NCBI GenBank assembly: GCA_030220185.1
Contig: JASPKZ010010272.1
Span: forward strand, 3,769,501 to 3,833,500
Origin: Diploptera punctata
Lineage: Eukaryota > Arthropoda > Insecta > Blattodea > Blaberidae
Length of the DNA stretch: 64,000 nucleotides
Reading direction: 5' to 3'
Shown one piece after another: positions 32,369 through 42,954 of the stretch. A model generated the notes under the pieces. The model saw nothing but the letters and a program-made list of their open reading frames with translations. It made no database searches and was not told the DNA's origin. A program made the translations under genes and the position numbers. How positions within the stretch are numbered: the first letter of the stretch is position 1; the number at the start of each line of letters is the position of its first letter.

Positions 32369-33780
32369 TTATTTTAGATGATAATACTTTTGTTTTCAAT
32401 GTGATAATAAAATACCAAACAAATACAAAACTTATGATAAAAAATATATTGCATAGAATTTTACACTATTTACCTGAAAACACACAGAAACATAAATTAT
32501 GTGTGTGTGTTATGAAATTACAATTGGAAGTAACATTAAGAGGTTCTTCTCAATAAATAAGTTCAGTCTGTTACCACTAAAGCTAGGATTTGTATGTAAT
32601 TACATATTCTTTCTCTTTGCTCATATGCAGCTAAAAATTATAAATGTCCACGAATTAGGAACTTTCTTATCACATATCAAAAGTTATCATTACATATTTT
32701 TACATAGGCCTATTTTAATATTTTTTTATGTAAAACTACATATTCTGTCCGTTAATTTAAAATAATAATCTTTTTTTTCTTCCATAAGCGGAATAAAATT
32801 TTAAACTATCTGTATGACAGTATTTTAATCACACTAGAAACTCAGGTACATGTACACTGAAACGAATTTTGCAAGCTATCCAAAAGCTACAAAAAAGAAG
32901 TCAAGGAAGAATTCCATTCAATTATTGACACCATAAATGTAGTTATACAAAGACACTGTGACTTGGGTAGGATACCACATTGAAGATCTCTTAAAACTAC
33001 CACAGACCCATCTGTTTTATGAATGAAATAGTAGAAACATAATAGTTTCTCACTCAGCATGTGTTAACAATTGTGTATCCTTACCTCATCTCTGCTCTTC
33101 TGTCCCTTGGAATAGAATACAACCTGTTTTAAAAATGTTTGTTTCGTTGTAATATGAGTATAAAAAATTATAATTTTGTACTGTATTTATAAAATTGTTT
33201 GTTGATGCAATAAAGATGGAGTCCATGTAGAAAAAAACTTTAAAAAAATAGCACAGGAGTAATTGTCATTGTCTCTCACCCATCGAATCCAGGATCGATT
33301 CAAGTTAATTTTCTGGATAGGGTTTTATCTGCGTCTCTCCCAATTCTAATATAAATATCAGGTAATTTAGGCCACTTGCATTTGCTATCCCACTCATCTA
33401 AACACATTCTTTTCATTTACTGATATCCCCATAACAAATTATCATAAAATAAAAACAAGAGGTAATCAACATTTCATAAAATTGAAATTATGCACTATAA
33501 TTTGTTGTTAAGATACAATGAGATATTCTAAATATTATCATATCAGGCTTAACATATATTTTATTTATTTAATTAATTAGATTTTACACCATAGATATTT
33601 GATCTCTAAGAAGTACTGAAAGTTGTGAAACTTCTTAAACTTCTTATACATCCATTCAAACATTTCTGTCCCTTTCTGTTTCTACCTCTTTTACCCTCTG
33701 ATAATAAAAAGTAACATTACGATGCTTTCTATTTTTCTTCCACAAGACTTTTAGTTCCAGTGTCTTAATCAGTATTATTT
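32369..33780. other. Intergenic, no convincing gene
   Basis: No repeat family recognised. A 39-nt stretch with splice-like edges on the minus strand (33085-33123) could not be joined in phase to either host gene. Confidence 0.35.
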
Positions 33781-33810
33781 TGACTGTCTCAGTGTTTCAT
33801 TGAATTTCGT

Positions 33811-35202
33811 GTGATGGTTCTTGTAGCATCAAAATTATCGTCTAAGTTAAAATCGTGGGTTAAAATAGATGATTCGTTCACTACTGATGGAGATGTGGTT
33901 CTGTGCCAGACTTGTAATAACCAGATAGGTTGTTCAATGATATCTCAACTTGAACAACATGTTCGCAGTGCACTGCATGCTAAATCAAAGGACTACAAAC
34001 ATCTAAAAAGCAAGTGCTTTTATCCTTCTATCTCAAATGCAACAATCTTCAAATGTAAGAAGTGAATTCTTCCATGACATGTGTAATGCTATGGTTGCCG
34101 CAAATATTCCTTGGTACAAACTCAAGGTACCTAAATATCGTGCATTTTTAGAGAAGTATTGTGGGAGGCAGATCCCTAACGATTCTACGCTCCGAAAAAA
34201 ACTACATGCATTTGTGTTACGATGAAGCAATGACATATGTGCGAAGTGATATAGGCAACAACTATATATGGATTGCTGTCGATGAAACAACGGATGGAAA
34301 AGGTCGCTATGTTGCCAGCCAATCTTGTGATTAGTAAGCTGGATGGAAAAGAAACCCCCATTCTTTCCTGAATTCTTCGAAAACGTTGGAGCATGAAAAT
34401 CCTGCAAGAGTAGCTCGTTTTGTGAATGATGGACTTAAAGTGTTCAAGAAGATAAAGTCTTTGTCCTTTATTGTGATGCTGCGGCGTACATGCTAAAGGC
34501 GGGAACTGCTCTACGTGTGTTTTACCAAAATATGATCCATTTCATCTGTCTCGCATATGGACTGCAACGTGTTGCCGAAGAAGTGCGAAGTAACTATCCA
34601 CAAATCAATAGCATTATTTCAAACACTAAGAAAGTGTTTGTTAAGGCCCCCCAACGTGTGTTACACTATAGAGAACAATTACCAAATGTGAAATTGCCCC
34701 CTGAACCTGTCCTCACTAGATGGGGACGTGGATTGAGGCTGCCTGCTTTCATAGTGACTATTTTAAAGAAGTGAAGTCTGTAATAGACTCGTTTCCAAGT
34801 AAATCAGCAGTTTCTATCAGAGAGGCTCAAAGTGCCTTCAGTGCCAATTGGCTTATGTTAAAAGCAATTTTGGATTCATTTCTGACAGTATTGTAAAATT
34901 AGAAACATGTGGCATGACTTTGAAGGAATCACTGGGCATTGTAGAGGACATTAAATCTAAGTTAAGGGTTGTTCAAGGAAATGTTGGAATAAACATAATG
35001 AAGAAATTTGAATCTGTTATGGTAAGAAACCCTGGCTTCTTGACATTGACTACAGTGTGTAAGATCCTCAACGGGGAAGAAGAGAATCCTCCAGATGACA
35101 TCTCTCCTGAAAAATGCAATCTGCTTAAATTTGCACCAGCAACTTCCTGTAATGTGGAAAGAACATTTTCTGTTTATAAAAACAATCTCTCTGACCAATG
35201 AC
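33811..35202 (+). pseudogene. hAT-like transposase relic (CGGBP1-type)
   Basis: In order: an N-terminal zinc finger (LCQTCNNQIG then QLEQHVRSALHAK), FFHDMCNAMVAANIPWYKL with PNDSTLRKKL, then IWIAVDETTDGKGRYVA (the hAT catalytic D region), AAYMLKAGTALRVFYQNMIH, EPVLTRWG, and at the end LKFAPATSCNVERTFSVYKN (hAT dimerisation motif). The N-terminal part resembles vertebrate CGGBP1, itself hAT-derived. At least four frameshifts or stops (near 34062, 34220, 34330, 34772) make it non-functional. The terminal repeats were not located. Confidence 0.82.
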
Positions 35203-35514
35203 ACTCCATGACAATGGAAAACTAGGATATGTGTCTCATAGTTCATTGCAAATTAAAGTGAAGTGAGTAGATAGTTTCTGTATTCGCTGTAGGGGCTGAA
35301 GATTGGTTAAAGAGTGACTACAAAAACGTATAATTATAACTAAAAATACATTTTGCAACGTGATTTTTTTTATTTAGCCATTTTATTAATTGTTGCATTT
35401 CAAAAAATAAATAAATTTAATACTTTTGAATTATTAAATCAACATGCTTAATTAATAATTGTCCCACACTTTACTTTTAATTAATAAAATCAGGAATCAA
35501 GTAACTTAATATTT

Positions 35515-36894
35515 AAGTTATGTAGATAGGAAATAATACTATGAGGTTTTTTAATATTCGATGTTCTTATTATTAATTTCATACATCTCAATGATGGATA
35601 AATCATATTTAAAGAGAAAAATTATACGCTCAGACCGGGACTTGAACCCGGGACCCTTGGTTTTCTAGTCCAAGTGCTCTACCATTTGAGCTACCTGAGC
35701 AAGAGCCGATCTAAACGCAAATCTTTCTCTATATACGTTGAAATTCCCGCCCACCAAATGCTATGAAGCCTTTGCTTCTATCTTTGCAAATGGCGGCTCC
35801 TATATTAAGAAGACATATTTGGGAATTATACATTACATTATAAATGCCAGTACGGCTATTTTCGATGTTTTTATTATTAATTTCATACATCTCAATGATG
35901 GATAAATCATATTTAAAGAGAAAAATTATACGCTCAGACCGGGACCCTTGGTTTTCTAGTCCAAGTGCTCTACCATTTGAGCTACCTGAGCAAGTACCGA
36001 TCTAAATGCAAATCTTTCTCTATATACGTTGAAATTCCCGCCCACCAAATGCTATGAAGCCTTTGCTTCTATCTTTGCAAATGGCGGCTCCTATATTAAG
36101 AAGACATATTTGGGAATTATACATTACATTATAAATGCCAGTACGGCTATTTTCGATGTTTTTATTATTAATTTCATACATCTCAATGATGGATAAATCA
36201 TATTTAAAGAGAAAAATTATACGCTCAGACCGGGACCCTTGGTTTTCTAGTCCAAGTGCTCTACCATTTGAGCTACCTGAGCAAGTACCGATCTAAACGC
36301 AAATCTTTCTCTATATACGTTGAAATTCCCGCCCACCAAATCCTATGAAGCCTTTGCTTCTATCTTTGCAAATGGCGGCTCCTATATTAGTCCCGGTCTG
36401 AGCGTATAATTTTTCTCTTTAAATATGATTTATCCATCATTGAGATGTATGAAATTAATAATAAAAACATCGAAAATAGCCGTACTGGCATTTATAATGT
36501 AATGTATAATTCCCAAATATGTCTTCTTAATATAGGAGCCGCCATTTGCAAAGATAGAAGCAAAGGCTTCATAGCATTTGGTGGGCGGGAATTTCAACGT
36601 ATATAGAGAAAGATTTGCATTTAGATCGGTACTTGCTCAGGTAGCTCAAATGGTAGAGCACTTGAACTAGAAAACCAAAGGTCCCAGGTTCAAGTCCCGG
36701 TCTGAGCGTATAATTTTTCTCTTTAAATATTGTTTATTTTTTATTATTTCACTCACCTCATAATTCATAGCAGACCCAGGGTTTCTTCACATCATTTGTG
36801 ACATTCTCAATGCTGTGTCACAAATGATGTGAAGAAACCCTGGGTCTGCTATGAATTATGAAGTATGAGGTGACTGAAATAATAAAAAATAAAC
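35515..36894. mobile_element. Hairpin element, 12-bp duplication, packed with tRNA units
   Basis: AACTTAATATTT flanks at 35503-35514 and 36895-36906. It starts AAGTTATGTAGATAGGAAAT like 12947-13818. After the nested insertion its foldback (36733-36890, arms of about 75 bp) is almost perfect and contains CACAAATGATGTGAAGAAAC pairing with its reverse. It contains no ORF. Confidence 0.82.
35559..36725 (-). mobile_element. Array of four tRNA-tailed units (three direct, one inverted)
   Basis: AATATT (35553-35558 and 36726-36731) brackets the insertion; the element at 12979-13010 shows the uninterrupted sequence. Reverse-oriented units carry tRNA-like sequences at 35628-35700 (complete), 35932-35991 and 36223-36282 (both lacking the same 13 bp of the T arm). 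A forward unit follows with tRNA-like 36635-36707. Period about 291-303 bp. Confidence 0.8.
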
Positions 36895-37204
36895 AACTTA
36901 ATATTTGGTATAAATTTACATAAAACTTAAATTTTAATGTATTTAAAATTACATATTTTAAGAATATTTTATGTAATATTACATATATCATCAAATATTA
37001 TTACATAAATATGTACATATTTTGCATGTTAATATTACATAAAAATCCTAGCTCTAGTTATCACCTTACCTCATAGTAGTTTGTTGTGTTTTTAATGCCA
37101 CTCATGCATTAAATTATTAAATTAATATTGGGAAGCTAAAGCTATTACTATGATAGAAATAAGTAAATTAATAAACACAATTAAATTATTGTAAATCAAT
37201 GGTA

Positions 37205-37800
37205 AAGAGAAAAATTTTTGCCTGAACCGGGAATCGAACCCCGAACTTTTAGCTTTCCGTGCTAATGATCAGACCACCAAGCTAATCCGGGCTTCATTCC
37301 CATCCAAGCAAGAATCCTTCCTTTACCTTTACTCTACTGGCCCCACATTCAATTGCAATGAATCATCATTCACATGAAGCCTGGATTAGCTCGGTGGTCT
37401 GAGCATTAGCACGGAAAGCTAAAGGTTCGGGGTTCGATTCCCGGTTCAGGCAAAAATTTTTCTCTTTACCATTGATTTACAATAATTTAATTGTGTTTAT
37501 TAATTTACTTATTTCTATCATAGTAATAGCTTTAGCTTCCCTATATTATTTTAATAAATAATGCTATAGCTGTGTGGAGTCCCTTCGTGTCTTCTTCAGG
37601 TAGAAGCCATTCATTGTGTATTTGTGAATGATGATTCATTGCAATTGAATGTGGGGCCAGTAGAGTAAAGGTAAAGGAAGGATTCTTGCTTGGATGGGAA
37701 TGAAGCCTGGATTAGCTCGGTGGTCTGAGCATTAGCACGGAAAGCTAAAGGTTCGGGGTTCGATTCCCGGTTCAGGCAAAAATTTTTCTCTTTACCATTG
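37205..37800. repeat. tRNA-tailed units, second subfamily (three tRNA-like copies)
   Basis: tRNA-like sequences at 37220-37292 (minus), 37379-37451 (plus) and 37705-37777 (plus) share box B GGGTTCGATTCCC and loop ACGGAAA. The first two face each other across about 85 bp; the third is a direct repeat 326 bp downstream. TTTTTCTCTTTACCATTGAT follows each. The body (AGAAGCCATTCATTGTGTAT) is not alignable by eye to the first subfamily. Confidence 0.72.
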
Positions 37801-38059
37801 ATTCATGCATTAAAAATTAGTAATGCAAGCAAGAGGGCTAAACATTGAAGATGCCCAAGATCGTAGGTTTTAGAGGTTTGGCAAGGGAAGACTGTAGCAG
37901 CTGTAAAAACCCGAAGATAGATAGAATGCGACTCACTGCACTTTACGTGTTTCAAGTTCCATGCTGAGCAGGTAGATGGCATTAATGTAGTCCATTTTCA
38001 ATTTATGTACCACTTTGGCAGACCACTCTACATAGATGATCTATTCTTGTATTGTGTAC

Positions 38060-38660
38060 GGAGAGAGTGTAGGATGAGTATGTTTATGTGTAAAGTGCTG
38101 TATGAGGGATGATGAAGAGAAGGGAGAAGGTGAATTATATTTGAAGAGAAAATTTTTTGCCTAGACCGAGACTCGAATCCGAGACCCTTGGCTTTCCGGG
38201 CCAAGTGCTCTACCAACTGAGCTAGCGAGGCGAGTTGCAATCTAGATGCAAATTTTTCTCTTATATACATTGTAATTCCCTCGTGCCAAATGCTTGAAAC
38301 CGTAGCTTCTATCTTTGCAAATGGCGGCTTCTTAGTTAAGAAGACATTTATTGGGAATTTAACACTACTTTATAAAGCCAGAAGGGCTTCTATTGACGAT
38401 TTTATTATTAATTTAACACTTCTCTCCCTTCAGTGAGAAGTGTTAAATTAATAATAAAATCGTCAGAAGGTGAAACCTGGAGCTGGCACAGAGCTTACTC
38501 CTGTCAAAAAGCACCAAGGTGACTGCCAGGTTTAATGTCCCTATTGAACAGATGAATCACTATCAACAGTACCACATGCCTTCTCAACATATGTATTGTG
38601 GAATGATTTGCAATTTAATGCGGGAATCTGGTGCACAATCTAGAGATTAAAAATTGTACA
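38060..38660 (-). repeat. SINE-like family E, interrupted
   Basis: The two halves, about 38060-38134 and 38465-38660, together match the reverse of 22190-22445. A tRNA-tailed unit separates them. Confidence 0.65.
38135..38464 (-). mobile_element. Solo tRNA-tailed unit with terminal hairpin, 10-bp duplication
   Basis: AGAAGGTGAA flanks at 38125-38134 and 38465-38474; the family E copy at 22405-22425 has a single AGAAGATGAA (reverse) there. The unit is 330 bp: tRNA-like 38159-38231 (minus) near one end and, at the other (38395-38464), a perfect 30-bp hairpin of GACGATTTTATTATTAATTT type with a 10-nt loop. This is the cleanest full-length copy in the window. Confidence 0.85.
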
Positions 38661-38815
38661 CCACCACCCCTCCTGGCACCAAAATTGAAAATTTTACAAA
38701 TAAATTAAACAATTAAAATCTCAACCCTGCCAGCTATCAAACCTGGGCCTGCTAATCAGGAAGCAAGTATACTACCACCTGAGCCAGGATGCAAATTAAA
38801 TTAATGTCTTTTAAT

Positions 38816-39183
38816 AAATTAATGAGTCATTTTAACATCTTACCTCATATTTCATGTTTTTCAACACGGTAACTATAGTTTTCAAATGATCTTGTCATTC
38901 ATTTTCTGGATGAACGTGACCTCATCTCGAAGTTCATCGAATCAACACCAGATGGCAACGATATCTCGAAGTTCATCAAATCAACACCAGATGGCAACGT
39001 TATAGAGGGAGATTCCAACGAATATCCGGTAGTCATAATGGCGGTTGAAAATGAATGACAAGATCATTTGAAAACTATAGTTACCGTGTTTGAAAAACAT
39101 GAAATATGAGGTAAGATGTTAAAATGACTCATTAATTTATTAATTAAGAACCTCATAATGTGTTTCCCAATTTTAACTTTGAA
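38816..39183. mobile_element. Hairpin element, 12-14-bp duplication
   Basis: TAATGTCTTTTAAT occurs at 38802-38815 and 39184-39197. Arms CATGTTTTTCAACACGGTAA (38862) and its reverse (39080-39105) surround a centre in which ATCTCGAAGTTCATC.AATCA and CACCAGATGGCAACG are duplicated (38932 and 38972). The right end is AACCTCATAATGTG. Confidence 0.75.
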
Positions 39184-41264
39184 TAATGTCTTTTAATTAA
39201 TAAACTGTCATATTATTTCAAGCTATCAGCTGTATAATTAACTTTATTAAGAAATAAATAGTATTGAACTTAGCCATACGGAGTACAACACAATGCTATT
39301 AAAAATGAAGACGGCTACTTAAGTGGGAGGTAACATGCTTCCAATTTCTTGATAACTATACCAACATTACAGATATAAAATCACATATTTATGATAAAAA
39401 ATGAAATAATGGGAAACCATATTACAAAAATAAATCCATAATTTGATGTACTAGAATAATTATATGCTAAAATTAGAATGAAACCATATATTAAGTTGTA
39501 TGAAAAATTAAGCTGTTAGGCATTTTTGTACTTCTTCAAAGTTAATGTCATAATGGCAGTTGAAAATGAAAGGGATTGACCTTTTGAAAATTGCAGTTCC
39601 CGTGTTTAAGAAAATATAAACTACGAGGTAACTCATTTATTGATGCTTTTATACTACTTTGAAATCACAGTGACTGCAGTGTTCGAGGCGTACTAGCTGA
39701 ATGATCATCCATATCTATGATTAACACATGTGAATGTGAGATCTTGCAGCAGGCTGGTAGGCCAAGAACTTCTAGGCCTGTTGAGATCGTTGATCATAAT
39801 ACTGAAAAACACAAATTTTTTTGTATTGTAAGCCTATGTTTTCCCTTTACAGAGATTTAGGCGCTCTCCCCCTACACGGAAGAATTTGAACCATACTAAT
39901 TTAGTTACACTTGTTTTCGTATAGATGTCATTTTGAATGGTCCATGGTCAGCGTTCTGCCTCATACTGACATCTAGGAAACCAAGGTAGTACTAGGACGG
40001 CAAAATTCAGTAAATTTTGCTTAGAGGCCTTTTCATTCAGGCTTAAGGATTTTTTATGAGCCTGAAAATCTTCAGACTCGGGACCCACGGCTTAAAGTCC
40101 CTCCCGGAGGACTTGCTCCTTGGATTTTTCCGTCCTAAAAAATCCATCGACCCCGGCCTGTGAAAGTTAAATTTAACTTAATATAAATACAGTCTTACAA
40201 ATAAAAATCTCTTATACAGGCTTTCATCAGTTGTTTAGTTATACATTGTATAAGCCTTAAGTACATCATGTATAATTTCCTTACTAATAAACTTTGTGCC
40301 GGAGCTATATAACGATATAACTGTTATACACAATACATCATATATTCGTCATCATTATGACGTCAGAATATATTACGTGCAGTTTGTAATAGAAAGAAAA
40401 CGACATCAACTAGTGATTGTGTAAGAAATGAGTATGGATAAGAATAAATAGAGATTCCCTAATTGGGGAGGTACGGAAAAATATAAGTGTGTTTAATTTA
40501 TTTACATTTTTTCTTTAGGCTATGTCAAATATATCGTAGAATTAGTTTCATAGATAATGTGCTGCCATCTAATGTCAAAAACTTCAAACAATTCTTGAAA
40601 ACTAATAAAAAGTTTTTCCATTACTTATGAATTATATGCAGTGTTTTAAAATGCGTTAGAGAACGTTCAAAATAGTAGAAAATGTTAGCGACTACAGAAT
40701 AACGCTTTAAGCAAAAAAAAAAAAAAAAATCATCAGCACTTTGATCAGGAATCGAACCTAGGACCCCACAGACCGCAGTCAGAAGCTTTGACCACAAGAC
40801 TATCAAACTAACATGTGTCTTGCTGCAATAATAGTCCTATACAGTTCTATATCGGTATGTGTATTATGTATTAACGATGCAAGAAAATTTTGGTAAAATA
40901 ATATTATGAAGCATTTAAACGACATTCAGGTTAAATCTTGTCTACAGCAATTATTGTAGAACAAATTCAATTTAAAAATATTATTAGGCCTAATCGAGAA
41001 TGAGTGTAACAAAAAGGCATTTTATGATGCTTTGTTTTCCTACCCAGAGCTTTATTAATATTATTTATGTCCGGTGCATCCATCAAACAGTCATTAAAGT
41101 GTTGCATTTTACATTAAATTTAAGGAAACGTTCATCAATATCATAAGAAAACAATCTGTCGATCTTGAATTCCGACATTTTGTCTGGTTATACAATCCTT
41201 AAACAAGGCTGGAGGCATGTATAACAATTCCCATGTAAAGTTGTACACCTCTTATACAATGAAC
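39184..41264. other. Intergenic with SINE fragments
   Basis: A half hairpin (TTGAAAATGAAAGGGATTGA) is at 39545-39630, a family D fragment at 39690-39790 and a reversed family C head at 40000-40165. A reversed tRNA-like head lies at about 40741-40815 (GGAATCGAACCTAGGACC). The remainder shows nothing recognisable. Confidence 0.5.
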
Positions 41265-41431
41265 AGCTAATACAGTAATATATTTAATTTTAGGAAGTTA
41301 TATTTTGAGGTTATTTTAATTATATTATTTTTGGTCTGGACATCTTACCTCAATATTAATGTTGATTTGTTCTTGGACATGTTTCAAAACAATTCTCTGT
41401 TTTATCTTCAGCTTTCCCAGACTGGTTTTAT

Positions 41432-42034
41432 TTATGTTGCATTATGTTGCACCACCTGGATGTCGATGTCAGCTCCATCCTGTGGTTGGCCAAAGAACCT
41501 CCAAACAAGGTCACCCTCCATCGGAATATCAAAATTCATAACTCTGTTTCTGTTCTTCTGAATATAAATTTTTTCCCAAATAGTCAGCTCGTTTGTATTT
41601 TCTAACTGTTTTAATAATTTAGTGTCTGAATTTATATTATGTTTTTCAGACCAAACATGAGCAGCAACTGCAGATTTTTCAATTTCTCCATTTTTAATAT
41701 TTCTTATGTGTTCTTTGGTTCTAATTTTTAGGTTTCTTTTTGTTTTCCCTATATATATCTTTTCACAACCCATGCATTCAATTTGATATATTCCTGACTT
41801 TTTATTTTTATCAGTTTTTTCATTTTTGTTGGTTTTTATTAGTTTATTTAAACTGTAGTTATTTTTTGGTGCTAATTTAATATTAAACTTCTCAAATATA
41901 TTTTGAAATTTATTATGTACCCAGGGGTGATATGTGAATTTCCTATATTTTTTCATAGGTGGTTCTTCTTTTTCAAGATTACTTCTGTTTATCATTTTTT
42001 GTTTTTTATACTTTTCTATCCTTTTTTGTACCAT
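41432..42034 (-). CDS. PLE GIY-YIG endonuclease ORF, left arm
   Basis: This 200-residue ORF starts MVQKRIEKYKKQKMINRSNL and then matches the 174-residue ORFs at 29798 and 42214 (GIYQIECMGCEKIYIGKTKR; SAVAAHVWSEKHN; FDIPMEGDLVWRFF). It reads 26 residues further upstream than the plus-arm copy, which has a small change near 42172 that breaks this extension. The upstream part may be the end of the lost RT region. Confidence 0.75.
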   Translation of the reverse strand: MVQKRIEKYKKQKMINRSNLEKEEPPMKKYRKFTYHPWVHNKFQNIFEKFNIKLAPKNNYSLNKLIKTNKNEKTDKNKKSGIYQIECMGCEKIYIGKTKRNLKIRTKEHIRNIKNGEIEKSAVAAHVWSEKHNINSDTKLLKQLENTNELTIWEKIYIQKNRNRVMNFDIPMEGDLVWRFFGQPQDGADIDIQVVQHNAT

Positions 42035-42213
42035 TTTTTCATCAAACCCATTTTCTCTTGCTACTTTGATTATGTAAAATCATGAGAAAAAACACATAAT
42101 CAAAGTAGCAAGAGAAAATGGGTTTGATGAAAAAATGGTACAAAAAAGGATAGAAAAGTATAAAAAACAAAAAATAGATAAACAGAAGTAATCTTGAAAA
42201 AGAAGAACCACCT

Positions 42214-42738
42214 ATGAAAAAATATAGGAAATTCACATATCACCCCTGGGTACATAATAAATTTCAAAATATATTTGAGAAGTTTAATATTAAATTAGCA
42301 CCAAAAAATAACTACAGTTTAAATAAACTAATAAAAACCAACAAAAATGAAAAAACTGATAAAAATAAAAAGTCAGGAATATATCAAATTGAATGCATGG
42401 GTTGTGAAAAGATATATATAGGGAAAACAAAAAGAAACCTAAAAATTAGAACCAAAGAACACATAAGAAATATTAAAAATGGAGAAATTGAAAAATCTGC
42501 AGTTGCTGCTCATGTTTGGTCTGAAAAACATAATATAAATTCAGACACTAAATTATTAAAACAGTTAGAAAATACAAACGAGCTGACTATTTGGGAAAAA
42601 ATTTATATTCAGAAGAACAGAAACAGAGTTATGAATTTTGATATTCCGATGGAGGGTGACCTTGTTTGGAGGTTCTTTGGCCAACCACAGGATGGAGCTG
42701 ACATCGACATCCAGGTGGTGCAACATAATGCAACATAA
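42214..42738 (+). CDS. PLE GIY-YIG endonuclease ORF, right arm
   Basis: 174 residues beginning MKKYRKFTYHPWVHNKFQNI; identical or nearly so to the left-arm copy and differing from the 30-kb ORF at few positions (FDIP for FEIP, TNEL for TKEL). GIY, YIG, conserved R and E are intact, so the nuclease fold could be functional. No RT domain. Confidence 0.78.
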   Translation: MKKYRKFTYHPWVHNKFQNIFEKFNIKLAPKNNYSLNKLIKTNKNEKTDKNKKSGIYQIECMGCEKIYIGKTKRNLKIRTKEHIRNIKNGEIEKSAVAAHVWSEKHNINSDTKLLKQLENTNELTIWEKIYIQKNRNRVMNFDIPMEGDLVWRFFGQPQDGADIDIQVVQHNAT

Positions 42739-42954
42739 ATAAAACCAGTCTGGGAAAGCTGAAGATAAAACAGAGAATTGTTTTGAAACATGTCCAAGAA
42801 CAAATCAACATTAATATTGAGGTAAGATGTCCAGACCAAAAATAATATAATTAAGCTAATACAGTGTTTATTAGTAGGAATTTTCAACTGAGATCTGTAT
42901 AAATATTGTATAAAAGTTGTATATGGAATATTAGTAAGAGGGATAGAGTTTAGT

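Larger units (their letters stand above)
41277..42853. mobile_element. 1.58-kb palindromic PLE element, 12-bp duplication
   Basis: AGCTAATACAGT flanks at 41265-41276 and 42854-42865. From 41318 to 42852 the sequence is an almost perfect inverted repeat centred at about 42085, with arms of about 760 bp and a loop under 20 nt. Each arm has a full GIY-YIG ORF and a hammerhead-like core (minus 41376-41411; plus 42759-42794). The left end alone has the terminal module TTTAGGAAGTTATATTTTGA. Confidence 0.88.

Noticed and set aside
33085..33123. 39-nt possible minus-strand exon with GTAAGG donor
   Set aside because: It does not fit the phase of the BTB terminal exon or a coding CUEDC2 exon, and the acceptor tract is weak. 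A 5' UTR exon remains possible.
35628..35700. Functional tRNA-Ser (AGA loop) gene
   Set aside because: Serine tRNAs have a long variable arm, absent here; the anticodon stem has an A-A mismatch, and the sequence sits in mobile repeats with deleted sisters.
35559..36725. Possible CRISPR-like array (repeats of about 300 bp)
   Set aside because: Eukaryotic context, long units with a tRNA-like part, no short repeats with unique spacers.
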